Source of the DNA: Gnetum montanum | Taxonomy: Eukaryota > Streptophyta > Gnetopsida > Gnetales > Gnetaceae | Direction of reading: 5' to 3' | Length of the DNA stretch: 64,000 nt | Assembly: GCA_015680685.1 (NCBI GenBank) | Contig: MNCI01002930.1 | Coordinates: 113,699-177,698 of the forward strand | In this document: one piece after another, positions 1 to 11,999 of the stretch | Layout: each line of letters begins with the position of its first letter | How positions within the stretch are numbered: position 1 is the stretch's first letter | Made by a program: the position numbers and the translations under genes | Notes under the pieces: generated by a model | What the model was told of the DNA's origin: nothing | Database searches by the model: none | Seen by the model: only the letters and a program-made list of their open reading frames with translations

Positions 1-207
1 AAAATCATATACCTTATTTATACTTAAACCATACCCTTGAGCCTCATAACTGTAGTTGGCAAGATAACGAATGTTATCAATGCCCATTTAATTTCCTAGA
101 AGAACATATGTACTAGAGAACTATAGGTCCATGAAATTCAATTAGATCATGCATAAATGCCTTAGTGATTCATATGGTTGGACGTAGGGGTACCTTGTTG
201 CTCATCA
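1..207 (+). repeat. 5' LTR of element A, 3' portion only
   Basis: Positions 1-207 match 7740-7905 plus 8881-8898, the end of the 3' LTR of A, and are the reverse complement of the plus-strand left ends of the LTRs at 14144, 25675, 35581 and 41455. The LTR closes with GCTCATCA at 207 and the primer-binding site follows at once. The U3 part lies outside the window. Confidence 0.9.
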
Positions 208-227
208 TTAGTGTTGTTATTGGGGAC
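208..227 (+). other. Primer-binding site of element A (tRNA-Asp type)
   Basis: Sequence TTAGTGTTGTTATTGGGGAC directly follows the LTR. It fits the complement of the plant tRNA-Asp 3' end used by Athila-type elements (TGGCGCCGTTGCCGGGGA) with differences that are all C-to-T or G-to-A. The homologous sites of B (14124-14143) and C (35561-35580) keep other parts of the same consensus. Confidence 0.8.
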
Positions 228-367
228 CTTTTATTTTTTTTGTGCACTATCTAGGACCTAGTGAAAGTGTTTAAATCATTGGAATGAACCTTAAAATCAC
301 ATCACATCTTAAGATTACTACAACAGTATCTAAATGCACACTATGATTTTTATTTTTCTAACTAAAA

Positions 368-2340
368 ATGTCTTCTTCTCATAGGAGAGATTCTCCACCC
401 AAGTCTAATAAAGCTTATCAGGTAGTGCCTCAACAATATCAATTGTATATGCTCATCCTAATGAGTATGTATCAAACTTCACCTTCATCTTGCACTAGGA
501 TGAACTATTGTGGCGTGACATGGAGGACAACATTGTGTTGCTGCTTGATTGATCTATTATTGCAATGCTCTACCAAATTCTTATACGATATGGTCTTCAG
601 GAATGTCATGCTAAGTATGTTGTGCAAGATATTGATGCCAAGGATTATCATCCCATTGAGGTATAATGTCTACAAGATTGACAATTAGAACGGTGGTATG
701 AATCTTCAAAGGGGAAAAGATTTAATGATTCTCCATTCTTGTTATACCAACAAGCTCGTGGAGTATCCTTCTCTAGGGGTTTTCCATTCAATGAAACTCC
801 TCTCCTTGGCTTTGGTGAAAGAGGTTAAAACTAGAACTTGTAGTCCAAAATTCATAATCCTAGTTTTGGTAAAAATGGATCTAATGACAAAGAAGGTTCC
901 AGAGGGGCAAGTCAAGGTAGGAATGTGACTAAAAAGTAGGATCGTGATCATGGTCATGATCACTAGAGAGTTGGTAGTAGGCACTATGATGGTGCTAGTT
1001 CTCCTTCCTCTTACCCTTTGTTGTTATCTTCTTCTTCTTCTTCTTCTTCTTCTATCTATGATCACAAATGCAAAAGGCAAGACCATGATGGAGGTGACCA
1101 AAATAACTGACAGGACCAAAATAATTGAAATGACCAAAATGACCATCAAGAAAGGCAAGATCAAGGACATAGAGATTTAAGAGAGGCACATTGCCATGAA
1201 TGAAGGGGTAGGAGAGGGCATTGTAGGCACCATGATCAAGGCCTTAATGAGCCTTTACTTGCTACTTGAAGTATGCTTAATATCATAGAGGCAATACATG
1301 TTTCAACAAGTAATGTGAAGAATAGTTGGATCAAAAGGTTATACATGAATAATATGCCTTGATTTGAAGGGAGATATAACTCTAATTTGCAGATCCATCT
1401 TCAAGCTTTTCAAGATTCATGTGCCTTGTAGAACATAGAGAATGAGTGGTAGAAACTAAAGTTGTTACCCAGGACACCCATCAAAGAAGTAAAGAACTAG
1501 TACCAGTCCTTAGAGTTGAAATTTATTAGGTGATAGAGTACTATGCTTGAGTTTTTCAATGATAAATATCAAATGTACTCTAGAGTGTCCAACATGAGAA
1601 GGTAAATACAAGGATGAAAATAAGGAACACATGAACCCTTGGATGCCACCATGCTTGATACTATTCCTTAATGCACAAATGTCCTGGCCATGGTTATTCT
1701 CAACTAGATCTACTTTGCCACATTGTAGATGGGTTTCAATTAGAAATGAGGAGAACCCTGAGTGTATATGCCCAATGATGACTTTTAGAATTAAGTTCCC
1801 ATGAGATACAAATATTAATTAAGTAGGTAGCTAAAGAGGAGGGTGAACTAAGAAAAAAAGTGCAAAAGGGTATAATGCGATCCTTCCATTCATAAGAGAA
1901 AGGTTTAATTCTATGAAAATGAGGACAAATCCACATATGATGATGTGGTGAATAGGAAAACCTTTCCACTCCAAATATTTCAATCTGAAATTATGGCCAA
2001 GGTTGATCAGTTATGGGACTCAATGGATAGCAGATTTCAAGCTATCCTCAAAATTGCTAAAGAGTCTACAGGACTAGGTAGTAATCATGAGCACAAGAGG
2101 TGCAAGGAAGTTGAATGTGATTATCACAAAGGTAAAGGAAAGATTGCTATAGTAGAATAAGTTATCGAAAGTGAACCAAATGATGATGGTGGGTGTGACA
2201 TCTACCAATATGAACATCCTAAGGGATGTTGCCCCATAGTGTCACATCTACAAGATTCTGGAGTGTATGCTTTAAATCCACAACTAAATTTAAGGCAAAC
2301 ATCTAGGAGATTACCTTATTCTCAAGGTAATTTTAGGTAG
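368..2340 (+). pseudogene. Element A gag remnant
   Basis: This degraded reading region runs from an ATG at 368 through several frames. The most recognisable block is 1945-2160: a helical stretch starting VNRKTFP, then a basic His/Lys/Arg-rich tract. It matches minus-strand blocks in B (about 12475-12185) and C (about 33857-33648), so it is a conserved part of gag in this family. A low-complexity TTC repeat lies at 1027-1053, inside a Ser/Asp-rich linker in the related copies. Stops and frameshifts are frequent, so no gag protein can be made. No zinc knuckle was recognised. Confidence 0.65.
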
Positions 2341-2899
2341 TTCTATCAACATCAGCAGTATATCCAAGTGGAGCTCCACTACAACCATATTAGAAGTATC
2401 AATAGTGGCAGCAATCACAATCTTGGGCATAGGCACCACTGAGGTAGCAGTACTCTTATCGATAGCCTAATCCATATGGTTACTACATTCAGTAACCCTT
2501 GTCTCCACATGACTCCTCCAGTCATGTCTCTACTTTTCAGCCTCACTACCATCCTTCTAACTATTATTGAACTCATTCTCCACATGAAATAAGGGATGCC
2601 ACCTCTTATCTTTATCTTCCTCTTGTTCCTGCACATGTTCCTCCTTCATCCACATAGTTACCACCTACTCCACCTATGCAGGGTGAACTACCAGCTCAAC
2701 CACAACAATGCAATGCTATGAGGGTTGTTAAGTTACAACCAATTCATCAATCAGATGGGTCAAATAATTGATCAAAGAAAATACCTTTCTTTTGACCTCA
2801 CAATCCACCTAAGCCCTCACATACACCTATGGTTGACAATTCTATCTCTGCATCTTCCTTTGTACCAAATTCCTTCAAGTTTCCTTTAAACCAAAATCT

Positions 2900-3480
2900 T
2901 CTTAGGATTCATAGCATTATGCGTACTCATATTGTATCTGATTAGATCTATGTTGTAAACCTTCCTAGGAAATTAGTTGATCTTGAAAGCCTCTAATTTA
3001 TTTGTAGATTGTTAGGAATGAACCATGTAAGGCTCTTCTCGATTCAGGTTCTAGTGTCAATTTAATTTCTCATGAGATGTACACTGCATGGAACCTACTT
3101 CATCTTTAGAAGAGCAACATAAGATTAGAAATGGTAGGCTAGTCCATCATTGTTCCATCGAGACTAGTAAAAGACATTATGACGATTGTCTATGGGTGGT
3201 CCTATCCTATTGATTTCCTAGTAATCAAAGTGGAGAATTGTAAGGGGGATTTCCCAATCATTATGGGAAGGGCATGACTTAGCATCATTGATGCAAGAAT
3301 GAGCATTTTTGATCTTTTCTTGGAAATATTCAAAGAAAATGCATTGAAAAAGATCAAGAAGAAGAGAGTTCCATGCATTACGTATAGTGATACAGGGTGC
3401 AATTATATGCAGAAACTCTGGGTTGTAAAGCAAGCATCTATCTCTACATGCAAGTAGTGTACATTAGAAGTAGAAATTCA
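2900..3480 (+). pseudogene. Element A aspartic protease remnant
   Basis: The frame around 3030-3100 reads ALLDSGSSVNLISHEMY, the retropepsin active-site region; the family motif is D-[ST]-G, here DSG. The protein continues through the flap region to IVYGWSYPIDFLVIKVEN and a GNYMQKL-like end near 3420. The same block is found in B at 11582-11301 and in C at about 32900-32400. Internal TAG codons and shifts make it non-functional. In an active element this enzyme would cleave the Gag-Pol polyprotein. Confidence 0.75.
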
Positions 3481-3949
3481 AAGGTGTCTATATGTAGTAG
3501 TTGCAAAATAGGAGGGCACCCAGTGGCTGACCACTAATTCTAAAAGTAACAAACTTTGCGTGAAACCAATTGAGAGCTTAACATGTGCATATGTCATAGG
3601 CATGGATGAACTAGAGCAAGTTCATCACCAACTCTTTAATGATACAAATGATGATACCTACTAGGAAGAGTTGGAAATTCCTAAAAATTTCAAGCAAGAG
3701 CCCCTTGAACTAAAAATGCTACCCACTAGAAAGGAATATATGTTTTTGAAAAATGCAAAGCTAGTTATGATTAATGTAAAACTTGCTCCAGGGCAAAAAA
3801 TGATGTTGTTGAATGTAGTTGAAAAATGGTTAGCAGATTTTTCTTGGTTATATCCTAAACTTAGAGGGATGGATCCTAGGATATGCCAACATCGCATCTA
3901 CATTGATCTAGCCATGAATTCAAAAATATAGCCATAGAGGTGATTGAAC

Positions 3950-5200
3950 CCCAAACTAAAATAGATTGTTAAAGAGGAAATCAAGCAATGCCTCAAGGTG
4001 AGGTTCATTTATCCCATTGCAGATAGTATGTGGATTAGTCCACTCGTAATTTTGCCAAGGAAATATGGCAAGTGGTAGGTCTATTTTCATTGCCATTTGT
4101 TGATTAGGTGCTAGACACAATATTTTGGCATTGCTACTATGGTTCTCTAGATGGTTATAGTGGTTATAACCAAATTCAAATTGCACTTCATTCACAAGTC
4201 CTTGGGGGAATTTTGCATATTTCAAGATGCCATTTGGTCTATGCAATGCTCCTACCACATTCCAATGCTTGGTTTTAAGCATTTTTCAACAGTAGATTGG
4301 TAGTGGTGTGAAAGTCTTCATGGATGACTTTTTCACTTATGGAGCTATGTCTGAGCAAGCCCGAGATTACCTTGAGCAAGTACTGAAACGATGTTTTAAA
4401 ACCAACTTGCAGCTTAATTGGAAAAAAGGTCACTTAATGATCTAGGAGGATATTGTATTGGGACATAGAATATCACAAGTAGGAATTGAGGTAGACCTTG
4501 AGAAAATAAGGATCATCCAAAGAATAACCCATCAACTAGAAATAGTAAAAGATGTTTGATCATTCCTTGGACATACTAGCTACTACCAGTGATTCATAGA
4601 AAATTTCTCTATGATTGCGAAACCATTGGTGTAGCTAACAAAAAAGATGCTTCCTTTGTCTAGACCACAAAATGTGAAAAAGCATTCCAATAGCTAAAAG
4701 AGAAACTTGTAGAAACTCGAATTCTACAAGTACCTGACTAGTCTAGACCATTCCATATCATTATGAATGCATCAAATTATTCCTTGGAATCCATGCTTAT
4801 GTAGTTAGATGATAAGAAACATCCATATTACATTCGCTGCTTTAGCTAAAGAATTGTGGATGCACAACTAAACTCCACCACTACAAAAAAAGAACCGATG
4901 GTAGTGTTTGCTATAGAAAACTTCAAGTATTATGTTCTTGGATACAAGGTGTGTTTGTGTACACAAACCATAGTGCCCTCTGCTTCTTGATGAACAAGCC
5001 AATGATGAGCCCCTGTGTCATACGGTGGTTGATGATCTTATAGGAATTTAATCCTATGATGGTAGATCAAAAGGGCATTGAAAATGTGGTTGTTGCTCAC
5101 TTGTCTCAATTGTGATGGGTTGACAAAGAGGAAGAAGATCCACAATCTGATATGTTTCTTGATGAACTCCTCTTTGCTAGGGCTATAACTAAATAATTGC
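3950..5200 (+). pseudogene. Element A reverse transcriptase and RNase H remnant
   Basis: RT begins near 3970 with EEIKQCLKVRFIYPIADS and WISPLVILPRKYGK. About 45 bp found in C are missing after 4075. The palm motif MPFGLCNAPTTFQC is at about 4225-4270 and the catalytic box reads VFMDDF at about 4312-4332, so both aspartates are kept. RNase H follows from about 4750 with IMNASNYSLESML, and LNSTTTKKEPMVVFAIENFKYYVLGYKV at about 4865-4950 in two adjoining stretches. Frameshifts and TAG or TGA stops occur throughout. The coding trace ends near 5200, where integrase should follow but does not. Confidence 0.85.
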
Positions 5201-7075
5201 CCAATGAGCCTAAATTCTAACCATATAAGTGGCTCCTCAACTTTTTAACTTTTTGTTTTACACATTCTTTATTTTACATCTTTTTGTTTTAATGTTCTTA
5301 GTCTTTTATAATTTTTATTTTACACCATCATTAATACAATTGCTATTTCTTGAATATTTTACACATTTTTTTATATTTTCTTTTATTTTATTTGGTGTGA
5401 TTTTCTAAGTTTTTGTTAATAAGTGCTAGGTACATTGGTAATGTGTTGCTTGATGGTGGCATGTACTATTTTTGTTATTTGATTGTTGGTGTTTGGTTCT
5501 GGCTTTGAATTTTGTTATAGATAACTAGAACATGGTTTATTTTTTATGCAATAGGTAATAAGTCCACAACATCCACCCATCCACAAACTCTATGGTTTTC
5601 CCTATTCTGAAAATGTATAGTCCCTTTTTCATTGACAAAACTTTAATAAATTTGTAACTTTGGTAGTTTCTAGAATTGGAAAGGATTCAAAGGTTTGAAT
5701 AGGGTGTGGCTTCAAGGGGATTCAATATTCTTTGTGCCTTTCTATTTGTCTATGTGCATGTGTTTTCATGGATTTCTTACTGTTCAATGTCGATCAATAA
5801 AAGGAAGTTGAATAAGTCTTTGCATGGTGTGGTTCTCATTAGAAAAAAAGAAAAAAAGGGAAAATAACAATAAAAAAACAACAATGGAAGTTCAAAGCAC
5901 ACCCCTTAGACAAAATAAACGAGCTACAAGCATTGGTTATGGGACTCATTCTCTCTAACTAAGGCCCTTTCTCACTTTCTATTTCTTCTCTAACAAAGAA
6001 TGGTGGTTGTTTTGTGGATGGACTCTTGTGTTTCAAGGGATGAACTAGTCTTAGAATGGTGATGCGAAGTCACTGAATGTGGTTGTTTTTGGTCTAGAAT
6101 AATGATGGATCCTATCAAGTCATTTTGCCATAAAATCCACAAGGGGATTCATGTGACCTTAATTAGGAACTCCATTCCACTCTCTCTCATCCATCTATGC
6201 TTTCCATGTCTCACCTCACTACCGATTTCATGTTCTGGTTCAATGTCCTATTTTGATGTGTCAAAATTCTTAGTTAGTTTTTTGTCAAGTTTTTATACTT
6301 AACCTTATGTAATCATTAATTATCCATGGAGCCCATAGACTCTTTGGTTTGAAGTTATGCAAGGGCATAAAAGGNTATCTTTTGGTTGGGTTAGTTAAGT
6401 TCTTTATCCTTAGATACTCATACAATCAAATTCTTTTTGTTTACCCCATCAATGACATCCAATTGTGTACATCTTCATAATATTTTTTAGTGAGCCTTCC
6501 TTTTTGTTGTTGTGAATTCTTACACCCTCTTCAAATATTTCCTTATATTAAAATATTTCAAATTTAATGAACCACTTATCTATTTTACCCTATTTTTCAA
6601 CCTTCGCACTAACACTACTAAAAGAATCAATCTACCACAATCACGACCTAATTGAGTATAACCACTAACAAGACAAGGCATTTAGCAGTTATGTGTTACA
6701 CATTGCATACTAATTCATGATTCTGTTATGATTACAGTGGGAAGAATGGACTAGAAGCGAGACTATCTTCACCAAGGATGGTGTAGTAGTACCACACATC
6801 GAGGACTATTCATGCTCATTGGATCTTCTCTCTCATTCTTCTACTGCCAAGAGGCATTGGATGTCAGTGTTATCTAGGGTGTTCACTTCTCTTATCATGA
6901 ACATCTGATTTTGTGAAAAGTTGTATCTCTGTACACTTGGGCACTTAGAGTCTATTATTCCATTTGATTCAATTTGTATGTCAGTCAATAATCCCATACC
7001 TACCCAATATTTTGTAAAGAACTTTTTCCTCCTCTTCTTCACTCAAGGAAGAGTTTTCATTCAGTTGTGGAAGTA
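5201..7075 (+). other. Element A 3' spacer and polypurine region
   Basis: This is non-coding sequence of about 1.9 kb, T-rich at first. It aligns with the minus strand of element C from about 29190 down to about 27750 (for example the stretches TGCATGGTGTGGTTCTCAT at 5823 and AATGGTGGTTGTTTTGTGGA at 5999). It starts directly after RNase H, so integrase has been lost by internal deletion. A single N at 6375 marks an assembly joint. The last 35 bases, from 7041, match the region just before the 3' LTR of C (minus strand, 23628-23665) and contain the purine tract TTGTGGAAG used to prime plus-strand DNA. Confidence 0.7.
6375..6375. other. Assembly joint (single N)
   Basis: Single undetermined base in the 3' spacer of A. 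No duplicated flank was seen; the aligned region of C (about 28030) suggests a few tens of bases are missing. Confidence 0.6.
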
Positions 7076-8898
7076 TGATGGAAAACGTTTTTCTCATGCT
7101 CCAATGTTGGGTATCCAATTTCAAGGTCTTGGTGTAATGTCAAGTATTCAACATCGAGGGGGTATACTCTAGCCTATAAATATAGCACTTGGACTCCCAA
7201 TTTGGCATTAGTTTTTGAACTCAGTTTTGGTCATTTTTTAGTCAAAGTAGTGAAGCTCTTGTTGTTTATTTTCTCTAAAGTTAGAATATTTTCTAAGTGC
7301 CTACAGAAAGAGTCTAAGTGTCTATGGTTCTTTTTTTAAACACTAATGTACCTAAGTGCAGCAATGTAATAGGAATAAAATGAACTCTTTTGACAATCCT
7401 TGTAGCACTCAAAATAGATTGATATTTTCTTTTATGTACTTTAATTTCATGCCTTTTACTTTAATGCATTTAAGTTAAGAAATTTATTTCCAGTAGTTAA
7501 TGAACATAAGCATGACCACTTCAAGCATACATAGAGTACCTGGTAACCTAGCAACGCTTAATATTTGGTAGCCTAGTAGTGCTATATGTGTTCAATATGT
7601 GTCCAAGAAAGTAACATGGTTACTTGTGTTAGGCTAGATGGGTAGTAAATGAATTAGATTTTAAGTTACTCTACTCTTCATTCTTATTGTAGGTAATTAA
7701 ATTTACAAAACATAAAATAGAAAAATTCATATATCTCAATACACTTAAACCATACCCTTGAGCCTCACAAGTATAGTTGGGAAGACAATGAATGTTCTTA
7801 ATGCCTATTTCACTTTCTAGAAGAACTTGTGTACTATAGAACTATAGGTCCATAAAATTCAACCAGATCACATATAAATGCTATAGTGATTCGTATGGTT
7901 GGGTAGAGGATGATGAGTGGCTAGGTACCCCTACACTCAATCATATGAATACGAGTGTTCATGCATGATCCGGTCAAACTCCGCAGATGGGCTAGTTGTG
8001 GTATCTAGATCATTACACATTGATCGTAGTTTGTTGTCTTCCCACCTAGACTAGTATTTGCTTTGTCACATATGGTTTAGTCTAGAGTGAGGTGTATGAT
8101 GTGATCCTAAACTAGTGCTACTCCTAGAGACAATGGAAAATAATCTTGATTAAACTAATAAGCAACAGGAAATGAAGTCTAAGCTAGCCTAAGTGAGATG
8201 AGCATCCATTCTTTAATCATCCATACACATCTTGGACCATGTGCATGACTACTACTGGGATTACCAAGCATAGATCCTAAGTACGCTAATGGGTTACCAA
8301 GTAGTCACACATAAATGCTCATGATTAAGTCATACTCATTCCACAGTTAACAACAAGAATAGTAAATGATGGTAAGGAAATATTAACTAAGAAAACAATA
8401 AATAACAATAGTAATTAACAATAACAATTAAATAATTAAAACTAAGTGAATGCTACAATGATGAAGTAATCTCAATCTTTATTGCCAATCATGTGCATGT
8501 CCAAGTACGTCACACTCGAATAAAGGTTCTGTACAATTACAAGCATCACACTGCGGGCATGCACTTGGGAAAATAGTCTAACTCCTATGAAAAAAAACTA
8601 CAAGAGCTTCCGTACAATTAACCCCAAAAGATTCCTACATGCAGCGGGTGCATGCTTATTTATAGCTAAAAATAGACTTTGCGTAAATGGGGCCGCGTTG
8701 ACGCATGGGTGGATGCATCGATAGGACCATGTCAACATGGCCACATATACAGGGCCCCATATATGTAGCCTAGTTAACACAGCCTTGATATTGGTGGTTC
8801 GATATCGGGGATATGATATTGGGACCTATCAGACCAGGGCTTTGATAATTGGTCTTGACAGACCATGATTCATCAGAGGGGTACCTTGTTGCTCATCA
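7076..8898 (+). repeat. 3' LTR of element A, split by a solo LTR
   Basis: The LTR starts TGATGG at 7076 after the polypurine tract and ends GCTCATCA at 8898. Removing the insert (7911-8875) and one target-site copy leaves about 853 bp. A TATA box, CCTATAAATATAG, lies at 7173-7185, about 100 bp from the LTR start, matching the position in the other LTRs of the family. The part from 7740 to 7905 matches 1-190 of the window. The base after 8898 is already element B integrase; TAGAG at 8899-8903 is the likely right-hand target duplication. Confidence 0.85.
7911..8875 (-). repeat. Solo LTR (Athila-like family) inside the 3' LTR of A
   Basis: Read on the plus strand it starts TGATGAGTGGCTAGG and ends GATTCATCA; this is the reverse complement of the LTR, so it lies on the minus strand. 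It is flanked by GAGGA (7906-7910) and GAGGG (8876-8880), a 5-bp target duplication with one change. There is no internal region, so the element was reduced to a solo LTR by LTR-LTR recombination. A TATA box on the minus strand lies at about 8655-8667. Length 965 bp. Confidence 0.9.
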
Positions 8899-9420
8899 TA
8901 GAGTGTTGTTAATTTATGTTTAACCCCCAAGCATTGCATGAGTTTGTAAAAATTAGATCCTATAAAATACATACCATTGTGAAAAATTAGTGCACATGGT
9001 ATACCAAACCTGTTTACAACACTTTGTTGTATAAATTGTGCAGTAGTGGAAGATGTATAGTCAATGACGGTTGTTGCTTTTGCACATTTGGTACAATAGT
9101 CAATAGTGAATATTATGTATGTCTTTCCATTCTACATGGGCTTGATGGGATCCATGAAACCAATGCTTTAGATATTGAAGGATTTTAGTGGTTAGATCCA
9201 CTATTGAGACTTCTCCATTAAAGTGATCATCCCACCATCTCGTTGATAGAGTTTACAAGAATAGATAAATTGGTAAGTGTCCTTTAAGATTTTTTGCCAA
9301 TAGTACCTTGCCATTAGGATCTTAATGGCCATGCATCTCCCTACATAGTGATCCCTACAAGGACCCTCATGAGCATCTTAGAGAACATGTAGCTAGTCAA
9401 CATCAGGAGCACATCAACAA
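8899..9420 (-). pseudogene. Element B integrase fragment
   Basis: The minus-strand sequence here aligns with the integrase core region of element C at 29885-30420. For example, the plus-strand text around 8911-8940 (TAATTTATGTTTAACCCCCAAG) parallels 29898-29920. Stops and shifts are common. The remainder of integrase was separated by the insertion of element A. Confidence 0.7.
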
Positions 9421-9689
9421 ACTAGGCCATCAATGCACACCTTATACAGGTGTTTAATAATTTCCATGAAGCATTTGGCCTAGTGAAAAAACTATTATTT
9501 TTTTCAATGGTCTAACTCTTGTGGCATCTCCTAAGTAAGAAGATAAGTGAGGATGCCATTGTACCATTTTGGTTTAGTAGGCACTTATTTATTTATTGCA
9601 CCAGTAAAGAGGAGTTCATGAAAAAATTAATTAGAGAGTGGGCTCTCCTCCTCTTTGTTATTCCATCACAACTAAGATAAGTAGTTAGT

Positions 9690-10640
9690 GATCACATTCT
9701 CAGTTCCCTTTTGATCTACCATTGTATGATTGAATTCCTACAAGATCAGAAGCCACCATATTACATGGGGGCTCATCATCGACTTGTTCATCGAGAAGTG
9801 AATGGCATTGTGATCAGTGTGCACAAATACCTTGTATCCAAGCACATAGTACCTAAATTTTTTCCAAGTAATACACCACCATCATCAATTCTTTCTCTGT
9901 TGTAGTGTAGTTAAGCTATGCATCCATAATGCTTTAGCTACTATAGTGGATGTAGAAAGGACATTTATGATTGTCTAATTGCATAAGCACAACTTCCAAG
10001 GCATAGTTTGATGCATACCTCCTAATGTCAAATGGATGGAACCAGTTAGGTGCTTGTAGAGTTGGAGTTTCTATGAGCTTCTCCTTAAGTTGCTGGAATG
10101 CCTTTTTGCATTCTTTGGTTCATATGAATGAAGCATCTTTCTTTGTCAGCTTGACCAATAGTTTAGTGATCTTAGAAAAATTCTCTATGAATTGTCGATA
10201 GTAGCTAGTCTAACCAAGGAATGACCAAGCATCTTTGATGATTTCTAATTGGTGGTTTATTCCTTGGATGATCATAATTTTTTCAAGGTTCACCTTAATC
10301 CCTACTTGCAAGATTCTATGCCCTATCATAATGCCCTTCTAGACCATTAGATGGGTCTTTTGCCAATTGAGTCATAGTAAGCACTTTCTCAAGATTGTTT
10401 AGGGCTTGCTCAAATGTAGTTCCATAGGTGAAAAATTCATCCATGAAGACTTCCACTTTCTTATCAATCTTCTATTGAAAGATACTCAAGACAAGGCATT
10501 GGAATGTTATAGGTGCATTACATAGACCAAAAGACTTTTTTTTTATATGAAAAAGTCCCNTGCTGCAGCGTCCTCTTTAGCTTGATGGATGGATCAATAT
10601 AGATTTAATGCTAGCATATCCTAGGATCAATATCTATGAA
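9690..10640 (-). pseudogene. Element B RNase H and RT remnant with a missing segment
   Basis: The minus strand carries RT from about 10640 to RNase H near 9700, in the same order as C. The catalytic box, at about 10428-10456, reads VFMDEF: the second aspartate of the usual F/Y-x-D-D box is Glu. Around the N at 10560 about 330 bp found in C (about 31570-31900) are absent, including the middle of the RT palm. RNase H is recognisable from HMGAHHRLVHREVNG-type antisense sequence near 9760. Not functional. Confidence 0.75.
10560..10560. other. Assembly joint (single N) with missing RT sequence
   Basis: The sequence before the N corresponds to about 31570 of C and that after it to about 31900, so about 330 bp present in C are absent here. 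Confidence 0.7.
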
Positions 10641-11300
10641 TTTAGGATATGACCAAGCAAAGGCTATTGGCCATTTGTTAATCACATTTAGCAACATCGT
10701 TTTCTATTTATGAGCAAGATTGACATTGATTATTACTAGCTTGCCATTTTTTAGGAATGCATACTTCATGTTGGTAGGTAGAGTTTTCAACTTGAAGGGC
10801 TCTTATTTAATATGTTCAAGGATTTCCAACTCTCCCTAATAAGTATCACTAATTTCATCATTAGAGAGTTGGTGATGAAATTGCTCTAGTTCATCCATGC
10901 TTATCACATAAGCACATGTTAAGCTCTCCATTGATTCCATGCAAAGTATGCTATTTTCAAGATCACTTGTCAACTATTGGATGCCATATTGCTTTGTGGC
11001 TAATGTGTACAAACACTTTTGAATTTTAGATTCATCTACATACTGTTTGCATGCTTTGATTGATGTGCTTTTGATAGATCATAATTTTTGCACATAGTTG
11101 CACCATGTATTACTATACGGGATGCATGGAACTATCTTCTTCTTGATCTTCCCAAATGCATTTTCATTGGAAATTTCTAGAGAAGGATCTCTAATGCCCA
11201 TTTATGCATTAAAAATGCTCAACCAAGCCCTTCCCATAATGATTTGGAAGTCCCCCTTGTAGTTCTCAACCTTGATCACCAAGAAATCGGTAGAATAGGA

Positions 11301-11582
11301 TCACCCGTACATAGTGATTACGATATCCTTCACCAGTCCCAAGGGAATAGTGATGGGTTGATCTACCAATTCTAAACAAATTTTTCCCTTCTTGAGAGGA
11401 GGCAAGTACCATGCATGGTACATTTCATGAGAAATCAAACTAACACTAGAACCTAAATTAAGAAGAGCCTTACATGACTCATTCCCAATAATATGCAAAT
11501 AGATTAGGGGACTTCTAGGATCAGCTTTTTTCCTAGGAAGGTTGCCAAACTTGATCCAATTAGATACAATGTGGGTTAACAT
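11301..11582 (-). pseudogene. Element B aspartic protease fragment (open for 93 codons)
   Basis: This is an open minus-strand stretch. Its core reads CKALLNLGSSVSLISHEMY, so the catalytic Asp of the DLGSS-type motif has become Asn (NLGSS). It is followed by LPPLKKGKICLELVDQ and PLGLVKDIVI, which match the protease blocks of A and C. The 93-residue opening is a fragment of a longer gag-pol frame, not a separate gene; the first Met is internal to that frame. The Asp-to-Asn change alone would abolish proteolysis. Confidence 0.8.
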
Positions 11583-11999
11583 GACTATGTAGATCTTGGG
11601 GGTTGTTTAGTTTGAAGGGTTCTTGAAAGAAATAGAAGTAGAGGATGAAGGAGAAATAGGATGACCAACAACATGAGTTGGTAAGGGCTTTGTAGGGTTG
11701 TTGGTTTGGAAGAGTGATCATTTTCAAGGTCTAGGTTCCAAACCACTTAGCTGAGGAGCTAGTTGTAAGTTAACAACCTTAGTAGTGTTACGTTGTTACA
11801 TCTAGGATGGAAGCTCATCCTACATTGATGGAGTAGATGGTAATTAAGTTGAGGATGAAGGGACATGTGTAGAAGGATTAGAAGGATACTAATGAAATGG
11901 GGATTCTCCTTTGGGAGATGGAGAATGAGCTCTATAGTATTCTAGAGGGTATTAGTGATGCTAGAATGAAGCTTGATTGGAAGAGTCACGTGAAGACAT

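Larger units (their letters stand above)
1..8898 (+). mobile_element. Element A: Athila-like Ty3 LTR retrotransposon, plus strand, decayed
   Basis: The order read on the plus strand is: end of a 5' LTR (to 207), primer-binding site (208-227), gag, protease, RT, RNase H, a long 3' spacer, polypurine region and 3' LTR (7076-8898). The window starts inside the 5' LTR. The two LTR ends match each other over about 190 bp with scattered changes. All coding parts carry stops and small deletions, and integrase is absent. The element sits inside the integrase of element B, because the sequence just after 8898 is B integrase on the opposite strand. A tRNA-Asp-like primer site and a protease region of the non-chromovirus type suggest the Athila group; the lineage call is inference. 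Confidence 0.9.

Noticed and set aside
7909-8898. LTR with about 45-bp terminal inverted repeats
   Set aside because: The apparent inverted ends come from two LTRs of the same family in opposite orientation, one inserted near the end of the other.
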